DNA of 64,000 bases, from positions 124,001-188,000 of the forward strand of contig CAWIEF010000005.1 in the NCBI GenBank assembly GCA_963835135.1. The letters run 5' to 3'. Every line of letters starts with the position of its first letter. Position 1 is the stretch's first letter. Made by a program: the position numbers and the translations under genes. This DNA comes from JAVVHH01 sp963835135. GTDB taxonomy: Bacteria > Pseudomonadota > Alphaproteobacteria > Acetobacterales > Acetobacteraceae. The notes under the pieces are model-generated. The model made no database searches and had not been told where the DNA came from. It saw nothing but the letters and a program-made list of their open reading frames with translations. This document shows positions 36,192-43,916 of this stretch, piece by piece.

Positions 36192-36607
36192 CGTGTCACC
36201 ACGTCGCGATGCATCGGCGCCAACATCGCGAGCAGACGGTTCTGCACCGAGTAGGGCAACCCGAGTTGCTCCATTGCCGTCTGCACATCCTCCGCGATGG
36301 CGTTGAACTGGACCGTCGCAAGATGGAGGCCCTTGTGGGCCTCAGCCATGGAGCGGCCGGTGTAGTGGCACTCGCCGCCGGTGATCTGACAGATCTGGTC
36401 GACGAACAGTCGCTGGAAACGCGGCATGTTCGTGTCCTCGAACGTCGGCCCGACGCGAGGATCGGTGCTCCATACCTTCACGGCCTGCGCGACCAGCCGC
36501 TCAATCCCGGCTTTCTGCCCGAGATCGTCGTACAGCGTGGCGGCGGGCGCCGGGCTGGCCCAAATCAACAAGGTTACGACCAGCATGATGCTGTTGCGGG
36601 TTGCCAT
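36188..36607 (-). CDS. Exported group 1 truncated hemoglobin
   Basis: The 139-residue protein is a 2/2 globin with an added signal peptide (about 1-23, PAPA-A). The proximal heme His is H91 in MAEAHKGL, and the family PRFQRLF and YTGRSM segments are present. The usual distal Tyr at B10 seems absent: VAQAVKVW stands where most family members have a Phe-Tyr pair. Cys73 and Cys80 are spaced CX6C and could form a disulfide in the periplasm. Most truncated hemoglobins are cytoplasmic, so export is unusual. It starts three bases after the DUF3034 gene and overlaps the cupredoxin gene. Confidence 0.88.
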   Translation of the reverse strand: MATRNSIMLVVTLLIWASPAPAATLYDDLGQKAGIERLVAQAVKVWSTDPRVGPTFEDTNMPRFQRLFVDQICQITGGECHYTGRSMAEAHKGLHLATVQFNAIAEDVQTAMEQLGLPYSVQNRLLAMLAPMHRDVVTR

Positions 36608-36610
36608 CGA

Positions 36611-37528
36611 TCAAAAGCCCAACTGAAGTGAAACGTAGACGCCGCTCTGGCTCGTTTGATTGGCGATACGGCCGAGATTGGCATAGGCCAGCGTGGCCGA
36701 GACGTTCTTGTTGATGAACCAGGCGGCGAACAGGTCCCATGCACTGTCTTCGTGGGCGAACGTCAGATTGTCCGGCTTGGACCGGAATTCGCCGCCCACG
36801 GCGAGGTTGCGGTTGATCAGATAGGCGAGACTGCCCTCGAACTGCGCGCTGTATCCCGTGTTCCGGTTACCGCCAAAGCCAAGCAGACCGAACTGGTTGG
36901 CGCGCGTGGCGCGCATCGTCGCGTTGACCAGCAAGCTTTGCGACAAAAGCAGCTTGGTGGCCGCGACGTAGAAGTCGGCGCCGTCAGAGGCGCGGGCGCC
37001 GATGGCCGACAGCAGCGCGCCACGGTTGTTGGCTTTGTATTGCATCCCGACCGAGACCTGCGGCCACCATCGGTCCTGATCGTAAACGGCGTCCCCGAAC
37101 ACGCGGACCTTGAGGCCGGCGATGGTCTGGTCGATCGTGTAGTTCTTACCCAAGCCGACCTTGGGACCGACCGAGCGCAGGTCGAACCACTGCCGCGCGA
37201 ACGATACCTCGACCCGGTCATACAAGCCGAGCGTCACCCCGGTGGAGTGCAGATCGAAATCGGAGGTGTGAACGAAGGTATAGTGAGCGTTGCCGCCGAT
37301 CGCATCGCGGGTCCCGTAGCCACTGATCAACGCCCATGGGACGATGCCGCCGCCGCCGGCTCCCTCGAGCTGGGTCACGCCGGCGGTCGCCAGCAACTTG
37401 CCGCTTTCCGGCGCCCAGTCGAAGGGATCGGGGGCCGGGGGCTCCGCCCGGACCGCGCCGAGCGGCAGCGCAACCATCAAAACCCGCGCAAACAGCCCAC
37501 ACCGGACGACTCTGGACATCTTGGCCAT
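36611..37528 (-). CDS. DUF3034 family outer-membrane-type protein
   Basis: The 305-residue protein has a signal peptide (about 1-28) and then alternating beta-strand segments ending in the C-terminal pattern YVSLQLGF, with a terminal Phe as in outer-membrane barrels. The segments GKLLATAGVTQLEGAGGGGI, VPWALISGYGTRD and LGLYDRVEVSFARQ are typical of DUF3034. Function is unknown. Location directly before the exported hemoglobin and cupredoxin suggests a pore or anchor for them. An internal ATG at 37519 is an alternative start. Confidence 0.82.
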   Translation of the reverse strand: MAKMSRVVRCGLFARVLMVALPLGAVRAEPPAPDPFDWAPESGKLLATAGVTQLEGAGGGGIVPWALISGYGTRDAIGGNAHYTFVHTSDFDLHSTGVTLGLYDRVEVSFARQWFDLRSVGPKVGLGKNYTIDQTIAGLKVRVFGDAVYDQDRWWPQVSVGMQYKANNRGALLSAIGARASDGADFYVAATKLLLSQSLLVNATMRATRANQFGLLGFGGNRNTGYSAQFEGSLAYLINRNLAVGGEFRSKPDNLTFAHEDSAWDLFAAWFINKNVSATLAYANLGRIANQTSQSGVYVSLQLGF

Positions 37529-37571
37529 GAGCCGGAGTAGGCCAGAGAAATCTAAACGTGGCGTAAACGGA

Positions 37572-37591
37572 CGCGCGCAATAATGCGCGCG
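37572..37591. repeat. Perfect GC hairpin before the DUF3034 gene
   Basis: CGCGCGC (37572-37578) and GCGCGCG (37585-37591) form a 7-bp stem with loop AATAAT, in the 69-base gap between the secreted four-cysteine protein and DUF3034. No T-tract follows on the minus strand, so it is not a classical terminator. It could lower read-through or protect an mRNA end, splitting the eight-gene run into two levels of expression. Confidence 0.45.
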
Positions 37592-37597
37592 CCGGCG

Positions 37598-38206
37598 CTA
37601 GAACACGGGAGCCGTAGGGGGCTTGCGCGGGTCTTGCGGCTCGATGTTGACCTCGTAGTCCAGCGGCCGGCTGCTGAGGAGCTTGAACCGGCCGTCCTCG
37701 ATCTTCATTGAGACCAGTCCGGCGCCGACCCCTTTGGGGGGCACGCATGCCGCCGTTTCGCCGACCCGGCGGGCATGGGTGTCGATCGTGCGAAAGATAC
37801 TGTGCGCGTAATCGATGTCGTCCTTCGTCATAAGCGCCGTGCCGATCGCGGTTCCGAAGCCCGCCTCCTTGTCCCGCACGCATGCGCCGTGATTGCCCAC
37901 CTTGCGCGACGTCACGTCCTCATAGTGGCATGACCCGTCCCGCGACTTGGCCCACATCTTGTGGGCATAGGAGAACACGCCGCCCTCATATTTGATGAAG
38001 GCGAGGGCGAGGCACTGGTAATGCCCGGCGGCCTGCATGGTCCGCGGATCCACGTTGCGAACCTCGCCGTAATAGACGGGGTCGCCGCTCTCCTGCGCCC
38101 AGAAATGCAGACGGGCGGCGATCTGATCCGGGTCCGTGACCGTTTGCGCCGCGGCCGCCCCATACATGCCGAGAGCGATCAGAAATGAAGCGAGTGCTTT
38201 CCACAT
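37598..38206 (-). CDS. Secreted hypothetical protein with four cysteines
   Basis: The 202-residue protein has a clear signal peptide (about 1-20, AAAA-Q). The mature part contains four Cys (in YQCLALAF, GSCHYED, GACVRDK and AACVPP), likely as two disulfides in the periplasm. Aromatic and charged residues alternate in the first half, and the last 30 residues are Pro-rich. I do not recognise the family. It follows the cyclooxygenase-like gene by 52 bases on the same strand and may be part of that operon. Confidence 0.7.
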   Translation of the reverse strand: MWKALASFLIALGMYGAAAAQTVTDPDQIAARLHFWAQESGDPVYYGEVRNVDPRTMQAAGHYQCLALAFIKYEGGVFSYAHKMWAKSRDGSCHYEDVTSRKVGNHGACVRDKEAGFGTAIGTALMTKDDIDYAHSIFRTIDTHARRVGETAACVPPKGVGAGLVSMKIEDGRFKLLSSRPLDYEVNIEPQDPRKPPTAPVF

Positions 38207-38258
38207 AGCGTTGTCCTGCCCATTCGTTGCAAACCGCGGCGGTCCCGGTGTCGATCGG

Positions 38259-39818
38259 TCACGCCGAGGATCGATACTCCCCCCACTCCATCGTCACCCT
38301 CAGCGGGTCCGGCGGTATCGGGGCGTTGCGCTTGACGAGGTCCGCCAGGGAATGCATCGAATCGATCGCGGCCATCCCGGCCGGCGAGAACGTCTTTTCC
38401 GTGTAGACGAGCGGCGCCAGCAGCGGATTGGTCAGCGCGTGCGAGAAAGCATCCGCGGCCACCATGCGTCCGATCAGCGACGGGACCGCCGAGCGCGGCG
38501 GCAGATCCTCCGCCAGCAGGCCCACGAAAAACTCGACCCGGTCCACGGTCCCATAAAGCCGGCGGAGGGCCGCGACGATGTCGGGGTCGCCGCTGATCTG
38601 CTCGAACCGGGTCGCCGCCGGATAGCCGGCGTTGACCCGGTAGGCGTTGTAGCTCGCGAGCTTGTTCGCCCGCCCCTGCTCGACGCTCGCCAGTTCGACC
38701 GGCTGCAGCACGCCCGCGGTGTTGAACAGGCCCAGCGACCAGGCCTGGGTGTCGCTCGCGCTCTGGAACGTGGCCGCCAGGCCGCGGGCGAGCAGGCGCG
38801 AGTTGTCGAACAGGCAATCGGCAACCGGCACGGCCGATCCCGACCAGACCACCTGCTCGGGCACCAGGCTGTGCCAGCGATACAGAAGGTTGAACTCGAC
38901 CGGGATCCAGTTCGGGCGGTTCCAGATGGCGCGGTAGGCCGGCTCGGGCGAGGACAGCAGTTGGATCCAGTAGGGCGAGATGTGGTTGATGTATTCCTCG
39001 ACCACCACGCGGATCAGCTGGACGATGCTGACGTTGCGCGCGGTCTCGAACACCCGGTCATCATCCCAGCCGGGGTTGGCTGTCTCGATGACCGAAGCCA
39101 GCCGATTGTGCTCGCGCAGGAAGACCATGTTGATCGCGGCGGTGTAGCAGGTCGAGTTGGCCCGCTCGCCGCCGAAGGCGAACAGCGTGGCTCGCTTGGC
39201 CGGGTCCCAATCATGGCGCAGGTGGATCGGATCGGGCACCAGGTCCGGCTTGCGGCCGGCCTCGTCGTAGAGCGGCGGGGCCCACTCCTCCCCGGCCTTC
39301 ATCACGCTACGCAGCCGGCCGCGCTCGCCGGCGTTGTTGCTGCACAAACGCAGCGCCCGCGTGACGTCGTCGGAGATGCCGTAGACCTGGCTCAAGTCGA
39401 TCTGGTGGTTGGTCCGCGTGCGGCGGCGGTTCGGCTCCGTCATCAGGAACCCGTCGGTGAACCACTGCGCGAAGGCCGGGAACAGCAGCGTCGACCGCTG
39501 GGACAGGCGGGGCCCGGACGCACGCGGACGGAACAGCTCGGCCACGTCCGGCTGCACTGGCGCCGTGGCCGCGGGTACGTAGCGGCTGAACCAGCTGCGG
39601 TCGTTCAGCGACGGCCACGAGGTATAGTCGTCCTGCATGGTGCTGAGCGCGAGCGGACGCGCCGGCAGCTTGCGCACGGCCCGGTCGATCACGACCCGGT
39701 TGAGCACGTCGTGCAGCCAAGGTTGCGTGTTCACGAACCCCCAGAACGGCCGCAGATTGCTGAGCAGCGCGTTCTCGATCTTGTTGTTTAGCCCGTCCCG
39801 GCTGGTGTCGCGGGTCAT
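38259..39818 (-). CDS. Cyclooxygenase-family heme dioxygenase (animal heme peroxidase superfamily)
   Basis: The 519-residue protein aligns by eye with the catalytic domain of prostaglandin H synthases over its whole length, without the EGF module or membrane-binding helices. Y313 and H316 in EFNLLYRWHSL match the COX catalytic Tyr385 and proximal His388. REHNR (235-239), EFFVGLLAED and S459 in AFSHALTNP (COX Ser530 region) also match. The distal His207 position is Asp122 (FAQWFTD against FAQHFTH). It should add O2 to an unsaturated fatty acid by a tyrosyl radical. No signal peptide is seen. ATG 39818 overlaps the P450 stop (ATGA). It could instead be an alpha-dioxygenase-like enzyme. Confidence 0.88.
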   Translation of the reverse strand: MTRDTSRDGLNNKIENALLSNLRPFWGFVNTQPWLHDVLNRVVIDRAVRKLPARPLALSTMQDDYTSWPSLNDRSWFSRYVPAATAPVQPDVAELFRPRASGPRLSQRSTLLFPAFAQWFTDGFLMTEPNRRRTRTNHQIDLSQVYGISDDVTRALRLCSNNAGERGRLRSVMKAGEEWAPPLYDEAGRKPDLVPDPIHLRHDWDPAKRATLFAFGGERANSTCYTAAINMVFLREHNRLASVIETANPGWDDDRVFETARNVSIVQLIRVVVEEYINHISPYWIQLLSSPEPAYRAIWNRPNWIPVEFNLLYRWHSLVPEQVVWSGSAVPVADCLFDNSRLLARGLAATFQSASDTQAWSLGLFNTAGVLQPVELASVEQGRANKLASYNAYRVNAGYPAATRFEQISGDPDIVAALRRLYGTVDRVEFFVGLLAEDLPPRSAVPSLIGRMVAADAFSHALTNPLLAPLVYTEKTFSPAGMAAIDSMHSLADLVKRNAPIPPDPLRVTMEWGEYRSSA

Positions 39819-41065
39819 GTGGCGCCCACTCCCACCAGGAAATGCTCGGCAAACGGCCCGCCGGCGGCGTCGACCTGACTCTTGCCGTCCGCCAGCAGCC
39901 GGATGCCGGGCAGGCGCAAGATCTGCCGCACCGTCTCCGGCACCATCGCGTCGCCCACGAACGCGCCGAGGCATTCGTGCGCGCCGAAGCCGGTGTGCAT
40001 ATAGAGGCGCCGCGGGCGCTCGTTGAACGCGTCGGGATCGGGGAACACGCCCGGATCGAACATCGCCGAGCCGATCCCCGCCACCACCACCCGGCCCGCG
40101 GGCACCGCCGTCTCGTCCGGGCTGGATGGTGCGACCACGCTGGGAGCTGCGGCGATGCGGAACACGACCGACGTCATGGGGTTGAAGCGCAGCGCCTCCC
40201 AGACGATCGGATCGATCGCCTTGGGGTCGTCCGAGGCCGCGGCGGCGATGGCGCGCTGCCGCCACTCGTCGTGGAGCAGGATCTGCTCGGTGGCGTTGAC
40301 GACGGCCTGGGAGGTCGTCTCGATCGCGCCCACGAGCAGGCCGCACACGTTGCTGACGACCGCCTCGGCGTCCATGCCGGTCAGCCCGGTCGCGGTTAGG
40401 CGCAGCAGGCGCGAGACGGTGTCGTCGCCCGCCGCGTTCGCCCAGGGCTGCCGGGTCGCCAGGAACGGCCGGACCCAGGCGCGCATCTCCGTGCCGGCGG
40501 CCACGCAGGCGGCGAGGATGGCCGGGTCGTTGGCGATGTTGTGGAACATGTCGGCCTGGGTGGCGCGCGACCAGCGCAGCATGCTGGCGTCGTCCGGCCC
40601 CGGAAAGCCGAAGCAGCGCTGCACGATCCGCAGCGGCACCAGGCGCGAGACGGAAGCGACGACGTCTACCGTGCCGCCGGCGGAGGCCGTGGCGAGCGCC
40701 TGGCTCGCGACGTCGGCCGCGGTCGCGCGGATGCCGGGCAGGTCATCCCAGCGCAGCAGCGCGCGCATGACGGATTTGTCGCGCCAATTCAACTCGCTGT
40801 CGTCGCGCCCCATCATGAAGGGGCCGACCGACGGGTCCATGTGCGGGCGGTACATCACTTGGAACGTGCCGTTGCGGGACAGCATGTCCACGACGTCGGC
40901 CCAACGGGCCAGCACCGTCATGGTCGGCAGCGTCAGAACGGGGCGCCTGGCCCGCAATTCGGCGAACAGGGAGCGCCAATCGTTGTGCAGGCATTGGAAG
41001 AACAGGCCGGTGCGGCGTGCGGCGTCGGTCGCGGGCAGCGCGTCGAAGGTGTCGAGAAAGGGCAT
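39815..41065 (-). CDS. Cytochrome P450
   Basis: The 416-residue soluble P450 has the heme Cys365 in GFGAHECLG, ExxR at E290-R293, and the I-helix GAIETT (246-251) with an acid/alcohol pair typical of O2-activating or peroxide-handling P450s. No ferredoxin or reductase gene is adjacent. Its coupling to a cyclooxygenase-like dioxygenase resembles systems in which a P450 rearranges fatty-acid hydroperoxides without external electrons, such as linoleate diol synthases and allene oxide synthases. This role is inferred from context. It starts 12 bases after the patatin gene. Confidence 0.92.
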   Translation of the reverse strand: MPFLDTFDALPATDAARRTGLFFQCLHNDWRSLFAELRARRPVLTLPTMTVLARWADVVDMLSRNGTFQVMYRPHMDPSVGPFMMGRDDSELNWRDKSVMRALLRWDDLPGIRATAADVASQALATASAGGTVDVVASVSRLVPLRIVQRCFGFPGPDDASMLRWSRATQADMFHNIANDPAILAACVAAGTEMRAWVRPFLATRQPWANAAGDDTVSRLLRLTATGLTGMDAEAVVSNVCGLLVGAIETTSQAVVNATEQILLHDEWRQRAIAAAASDDPKAIDPIVWEALRFNPMTSVVFRIAAAPSVVAPSSPDETAVPAGRVVVAGIGSAMFDPGVFPDPDAFNERPRRLYMHTGFGAHECLGAFVGDAMVPETVRQILRLPGIRLLADGKSQVDAAGGPFAEHFLVGVGAT

Positions 41066-41077
41066 ATTGCGGTTCTC

Positions 41078-42886
41078 TCAGTTCAGCGCGCGGCAGGTGG
41101 TGCGTGGATCGGCGTTGGCGTCCGGTGGGTGCTGCTGCAGCAACGCGGCGATCCGCGCGCCGCACTGGCCGGGCAGCGCGCCGGGCCGGCCGAGCAGCGC
41201 GAGGCTGCCTGCGGGCTGCAATCGACCGGCCGGGCAGCGCAGCCCGTCGGGGGCCGCCACGATCGTATCGGCCGGGTCGGCGCCGCACATCTCCTGCGCG
41301 CGCAGCGCCACGGACCAGCGCGCGGCCTCGCGCAGGCAGGCCTGATCGTCATCGGCCAGCGAGATCAGCGAGGCGTCGAGCGCCTTGCGCATGTCGTAGT
41401 AGCATTGCGGATGCCAGTCCGAGAGCCCGAGCGTAGCGCGCGCCTGGCGGTTTTCGACCAGCGCGGTGTAGGCGCGGTCCTGACGGAGGATGCGACGCTC
41501 GGCGAGCGCTTGGGCGATATCTGTCGCGGTCTCGTCCGGCAGGCTCGCCTTGTGGCGCAGCGCCGCCTCGGTGCCGCCCAGCGCATACTGATCGAGCGCG
41601 GTCAGCGAGATCTCGCTGGCGTGGATGGGCGCGTGGCTGGGGAGATGCTGCAGGATGGTTCCCTGCAGCAGGTAGGATTGCTTGCGCAGCGCATAGCCCT
41701 CGGCCGAGTAGACGTCGATCGCGGCGAGTGACTTGTCGATGGCGCCGGAGAGCAGGCCGGTCACGCCGTAGGAGGTCGGATCCTCGCCGGTCGCTCGGCT
41801 GCCCGTCGTCTCGGTCACCGCCGAGTTGATCGCCAGCATGAAGGCGCGGTCGGTGCGCCGGAGCCGATCGAGGTCGGGCGGGTTGCGGATCAGCAGGTCG
41901 GACCGGTGCTGGCCCAGGACCAACTCGGCCATGATGATGTAGGGCTCGATAAGGGCCTGGTTGTCGTTCGCGCCGCCATCCATCAGGCGGATGCGGTCGT
42001 CCTTGCCGGCATCCCCACACCAATCGTGCAGCACGGCGTTGTCGATCAGGACCGGGAACGCGCTCGAGGCCGCGACCGCGGAAGCGAGCGGGTAGCCGGC
42101 CAGGCGGGAGTCGAGCAGGTTGAAGTAGTAGTCGCTGAAGGCGAAATGGAAGTATTCGTCCGTCGTCCGGCGGCGGAGGTAGCCGCGTCCGCTGCTGGAA
42201 TTGCAGGCCGGGTTGGACGAGGCGGTGCCAAGTCCGCCGCGGTTGTCCGACGTGATCGTGGCGTTGAGGAACAGATGCGGGCGGGCCGGGTTCAGGTCGG
42301 CGAAGATGAAAGGCGGCCCCTTGCTGCCGAAGTAATCGTGGTCGATCAGGTAGCCGAACCGCCCCGTGCTGATGGACGACGGTAGGAACGGGACGAACAG
42401 CCGGCCGACCTGGTCGCCGATGACGCCCTCGTTGCCCTGGCGGAAGGTCGACATCACGCTGTCATGCTCCCAGATCGGCCGGGGACGCCCGTGCGGCGAC
42501 AGCCGGGCGCACGCGGATGCGGGATCGCAGGACAGCGCGTACAGGGCGGCCGCAAAGCTGCCGCCGGACACGGCGGAGAGGACACTGGCCCGATCGAGCA
42601 GCCCGAGGAAATCGAGGTAGAACAGCGCCTCGCCAGAAAATATGGTCGCTTTCGCGCCGCCGCCCGAGAAGGACAGCGTCACGAGGTCGCGGCCGGCCGG
42701 GTCGTTGCACTCGGGCGCGAGCGTATTCCTGGTCTGCCCGGCGCTCTGCGCCGCGCCCCGCAGGCAACCCGGCTTCAGCCGCCACCGGATTGGTTGAAGC
42801 TGAACGACCCCCTGGTCGGTATTATCGACCGGTAGCGAGCTGCAGGCCGCCAGCGCGAGCAGCAGAGCGAGAAGCAGGCGGGACAC
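41078..42886 (-). CDS. Patatin-like phospholipase lipoprotein
   Basis: The 602-residue protein has a lipoprotein signal with lipobox LALAAC (Cys15), so it is likely anchored in the envelope. The patatin fold is shown by the oxyanion loop GGGAKA (75-80), the nucleophile Ser107 in AVSGGS and the dyad Asp in LMDGGAND. Patatins release fatty acids from membrane lipids. The C-terminal ~200 residues are unlike the core and of unknown role. GTG 42886 gives a textbook lipoprotein start; ATG 42988 would bury the signal. It leads the P450 and dioxygenase genes and could supply their substrate. Confidence 0.88.
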   Translation of the reverse strand: MSRLLLALLLALAACSSLPVDNTDQGVVQLQPIRWRLKPGCLRGAAQSAGQTRNTLAPECNDPAGRDLVTLSFSGGGAKATIFSGEALFYLDFLGLLDRASVLSAVSGGSFAAALYALSCDPASACARLSPHGRPRPIWEHDSVMSTFRQGNEGVIGDQVGRLFVPFLPSSISTGRFGYLIDHDYFGSKGPPFIFADLNPARPHLFLNATITSDNRGGLGTASSNPACNSSSGRGYLRRRTTDEYFHFAFSDYYFNLLDSRLAGYPLASAVAASSAFPVLIDNAVLHDWCGDAGKDDRIRLMDGGANDNQALIEPYIIMAELVLGQHRSDLLIRNPPDLDRLRRTDRAFMLAINSAVTETTGSRATGEDPTSYGVTGLLSGAIDKSLAAIDVYSAEGYALRKQSYLLQGTILQHLPSHAPIHASEISLTALDQYALGGTEAALRHKASLPDETATDIAQALAERRILRQDRAYTALVENRQARATLGLSDWHPQCYYDMRKALDASLISLADDDQACLREAARWSVALRAQEMCGADPADTIVAAPDGLRCPAGRLQPAGSLALLGRPGALPGQCGARIAALLQQHPPDANADPRTTCRALN

Positions 42887-43012
42887 GGCGCTTACCCCAC
42901 CCCGACGCGCGATGGAGGGCTGCGCCGGGGCAAGCGTGTCGAACCGAATGCGACGACCATGGAACGCGACCGAGACCCACACTGCCAAGACGGAACAGCA
43001 TCGATCTCTCGT

Positions 43013-43038
43013 AACAAGAACGCAACAAGTTTCTTGTT
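43013..43038. promoter_or_regulatory. AACAAG repeat cluster between the FAH and patatin genes
   Basis: AACAAG occurs directly at 43013 and 43024, and its inverted copy CTTGTT at 43033, making a perfect AACAAG-TTT-CTTGTT palindrome (43024-43038). It lies in the 181-base gap, about 130 bases before the patatin start and 30 bases after the FAH stop. It could be an operator for the oxylipin-like operon or a hairpin after the upstream operon; no T-tract is present. No consensus promoter is evident. Confidence 0.35.
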
Positions 43039-43067
43039 CTCGCGCCGGGGCGCGGGGGGCGAGCCGG

Positions 43068-43916
43068 TCAGGCCTCCTGGGTGATGGCGTTGCGGAGCAG
43101 GCCGACGCCGTCGATCTCGACCTCGACGACGTCGCCGGGCTTCATCCAGAGCGGCGGGGTGCGTTTGGCGCCGACACCGCCGGGCGTGCCGGTGACGATG
43201 ACGTCGCCGGGCTCGAGGCGGGTGAAGCTCGAGCAGTATTCGATCTGCTGCTCCAAGCCGAATATCATCTGCGAGAGCAGCGCGTCCTGCACCACCTGGC
43301 CGTTCAAACGGGTCTGCAGCCGTTGCGGCCCGATCTCGCCCAGCTCGTCCGGGGTTACCATCCACGGCCCGAAGGCGCCGGTTTCGGGGAAGTTCTTGCC
43401 GGGGGTGAATTGGTGCGTATGGCGTTGGAAGTCGCGCACGCTGCCATCGTTGTAGCAGGCGAAGCCGGCGACATGCGCCATCGCGTCGCCCCGGGCGATG
43501 TAGCGGCCGGGCGTGCCGATGATGATAGCGAGCTCGCCCTCATAGTCGAAATCGGCCGACACCCGCGGGCGCGGCAAGGGGCAGAGATGGCCGGTTTGAC
43601 TGTTGGCGAAACGGGTGAAGATGGTCGGGTTCGCCACCTCGGTCCGCCCGGTCTCCTTGCGGTGCGTCTCGTAGTTCAGGCCGACGCACAAGATCTTGCC
43701 CGGGTTGGGGATGACCGGCAGCCAGGTGATGTCGGCCAGCGCATGCCGCGGGGCCTCGGCGACGGCGGCGGCGACGCGATCCATCGCAGCCTCGCGGAGA
43801 GCGGAGAGCAGGTCGGGCAAGTCGGCGCGCAGGACGGCGCCGATGTCGACCGCCTCGCCGCCGTCGATGACGCCCCAACTGGGACCGGGGTTGGCGCGGA
43901 AGGATGCGAGTTTCAT
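43068..43916 (-). CDS. Fumarylacetoacetate hydrolase family protein
   Basis: The 282-residue protein has the N-terminal domain and a catalytic FAH domain with VGLNYETHRKETGR, metal-binding acids in FDYEGELAIIIG, and the C-terminal GDVIVTGTPGGVG. The family hydrolyses or isomerises C-C bonds in ring-cleavage products of aromatic acids. It is the last gene of a five-gene catabolic operon with an extradiol dioxygenase, so it probably acts on the cleaved ring. ATG 43916 overlaps the transporter stop (ATGA). Confidence 0.9.
   Translation of the reverse strand: MKLASFRANPGPSWGVIDGGEAVDIGAVLRADLPDLLSALREAAMDRVAAAVAEAPRHALADITWLPVIPNPGKILCVGLNYETHRKETGRTEVANPTIFTRFANSQTGHLCPLPRPRVSADFDYEGELAIIIGTPGRYIARGDAMAHVAGFACYNDGSVRDFQRHTHQFTPGKNFPETGAFGPWMVTPDELGEIGPQRLQTRLNGQVVQDALLSQMIFGLEQQIEYCSSFTRLEPGDVIVTGTPGGVGAKRTPPLWMKPGDVVEVEIDGVGLLRNAITQEA

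Noticed and set aside
38136..39791. A 551-codon plus-strand frame opposite the COX-like gene
   Set aside because: The product is His/Arg/Asp-rich without domains; the minus-strand protein aligns with cyclooxygenases along its whole length.
38259..40346. A 695-residue version of the COX-like protein extending into the P450 gene
   Set aside because: The extra 176 residues are an out-of-frame reading of the P450; ATG 39818 overlaps the P450 stop and matches the family N-terminus.
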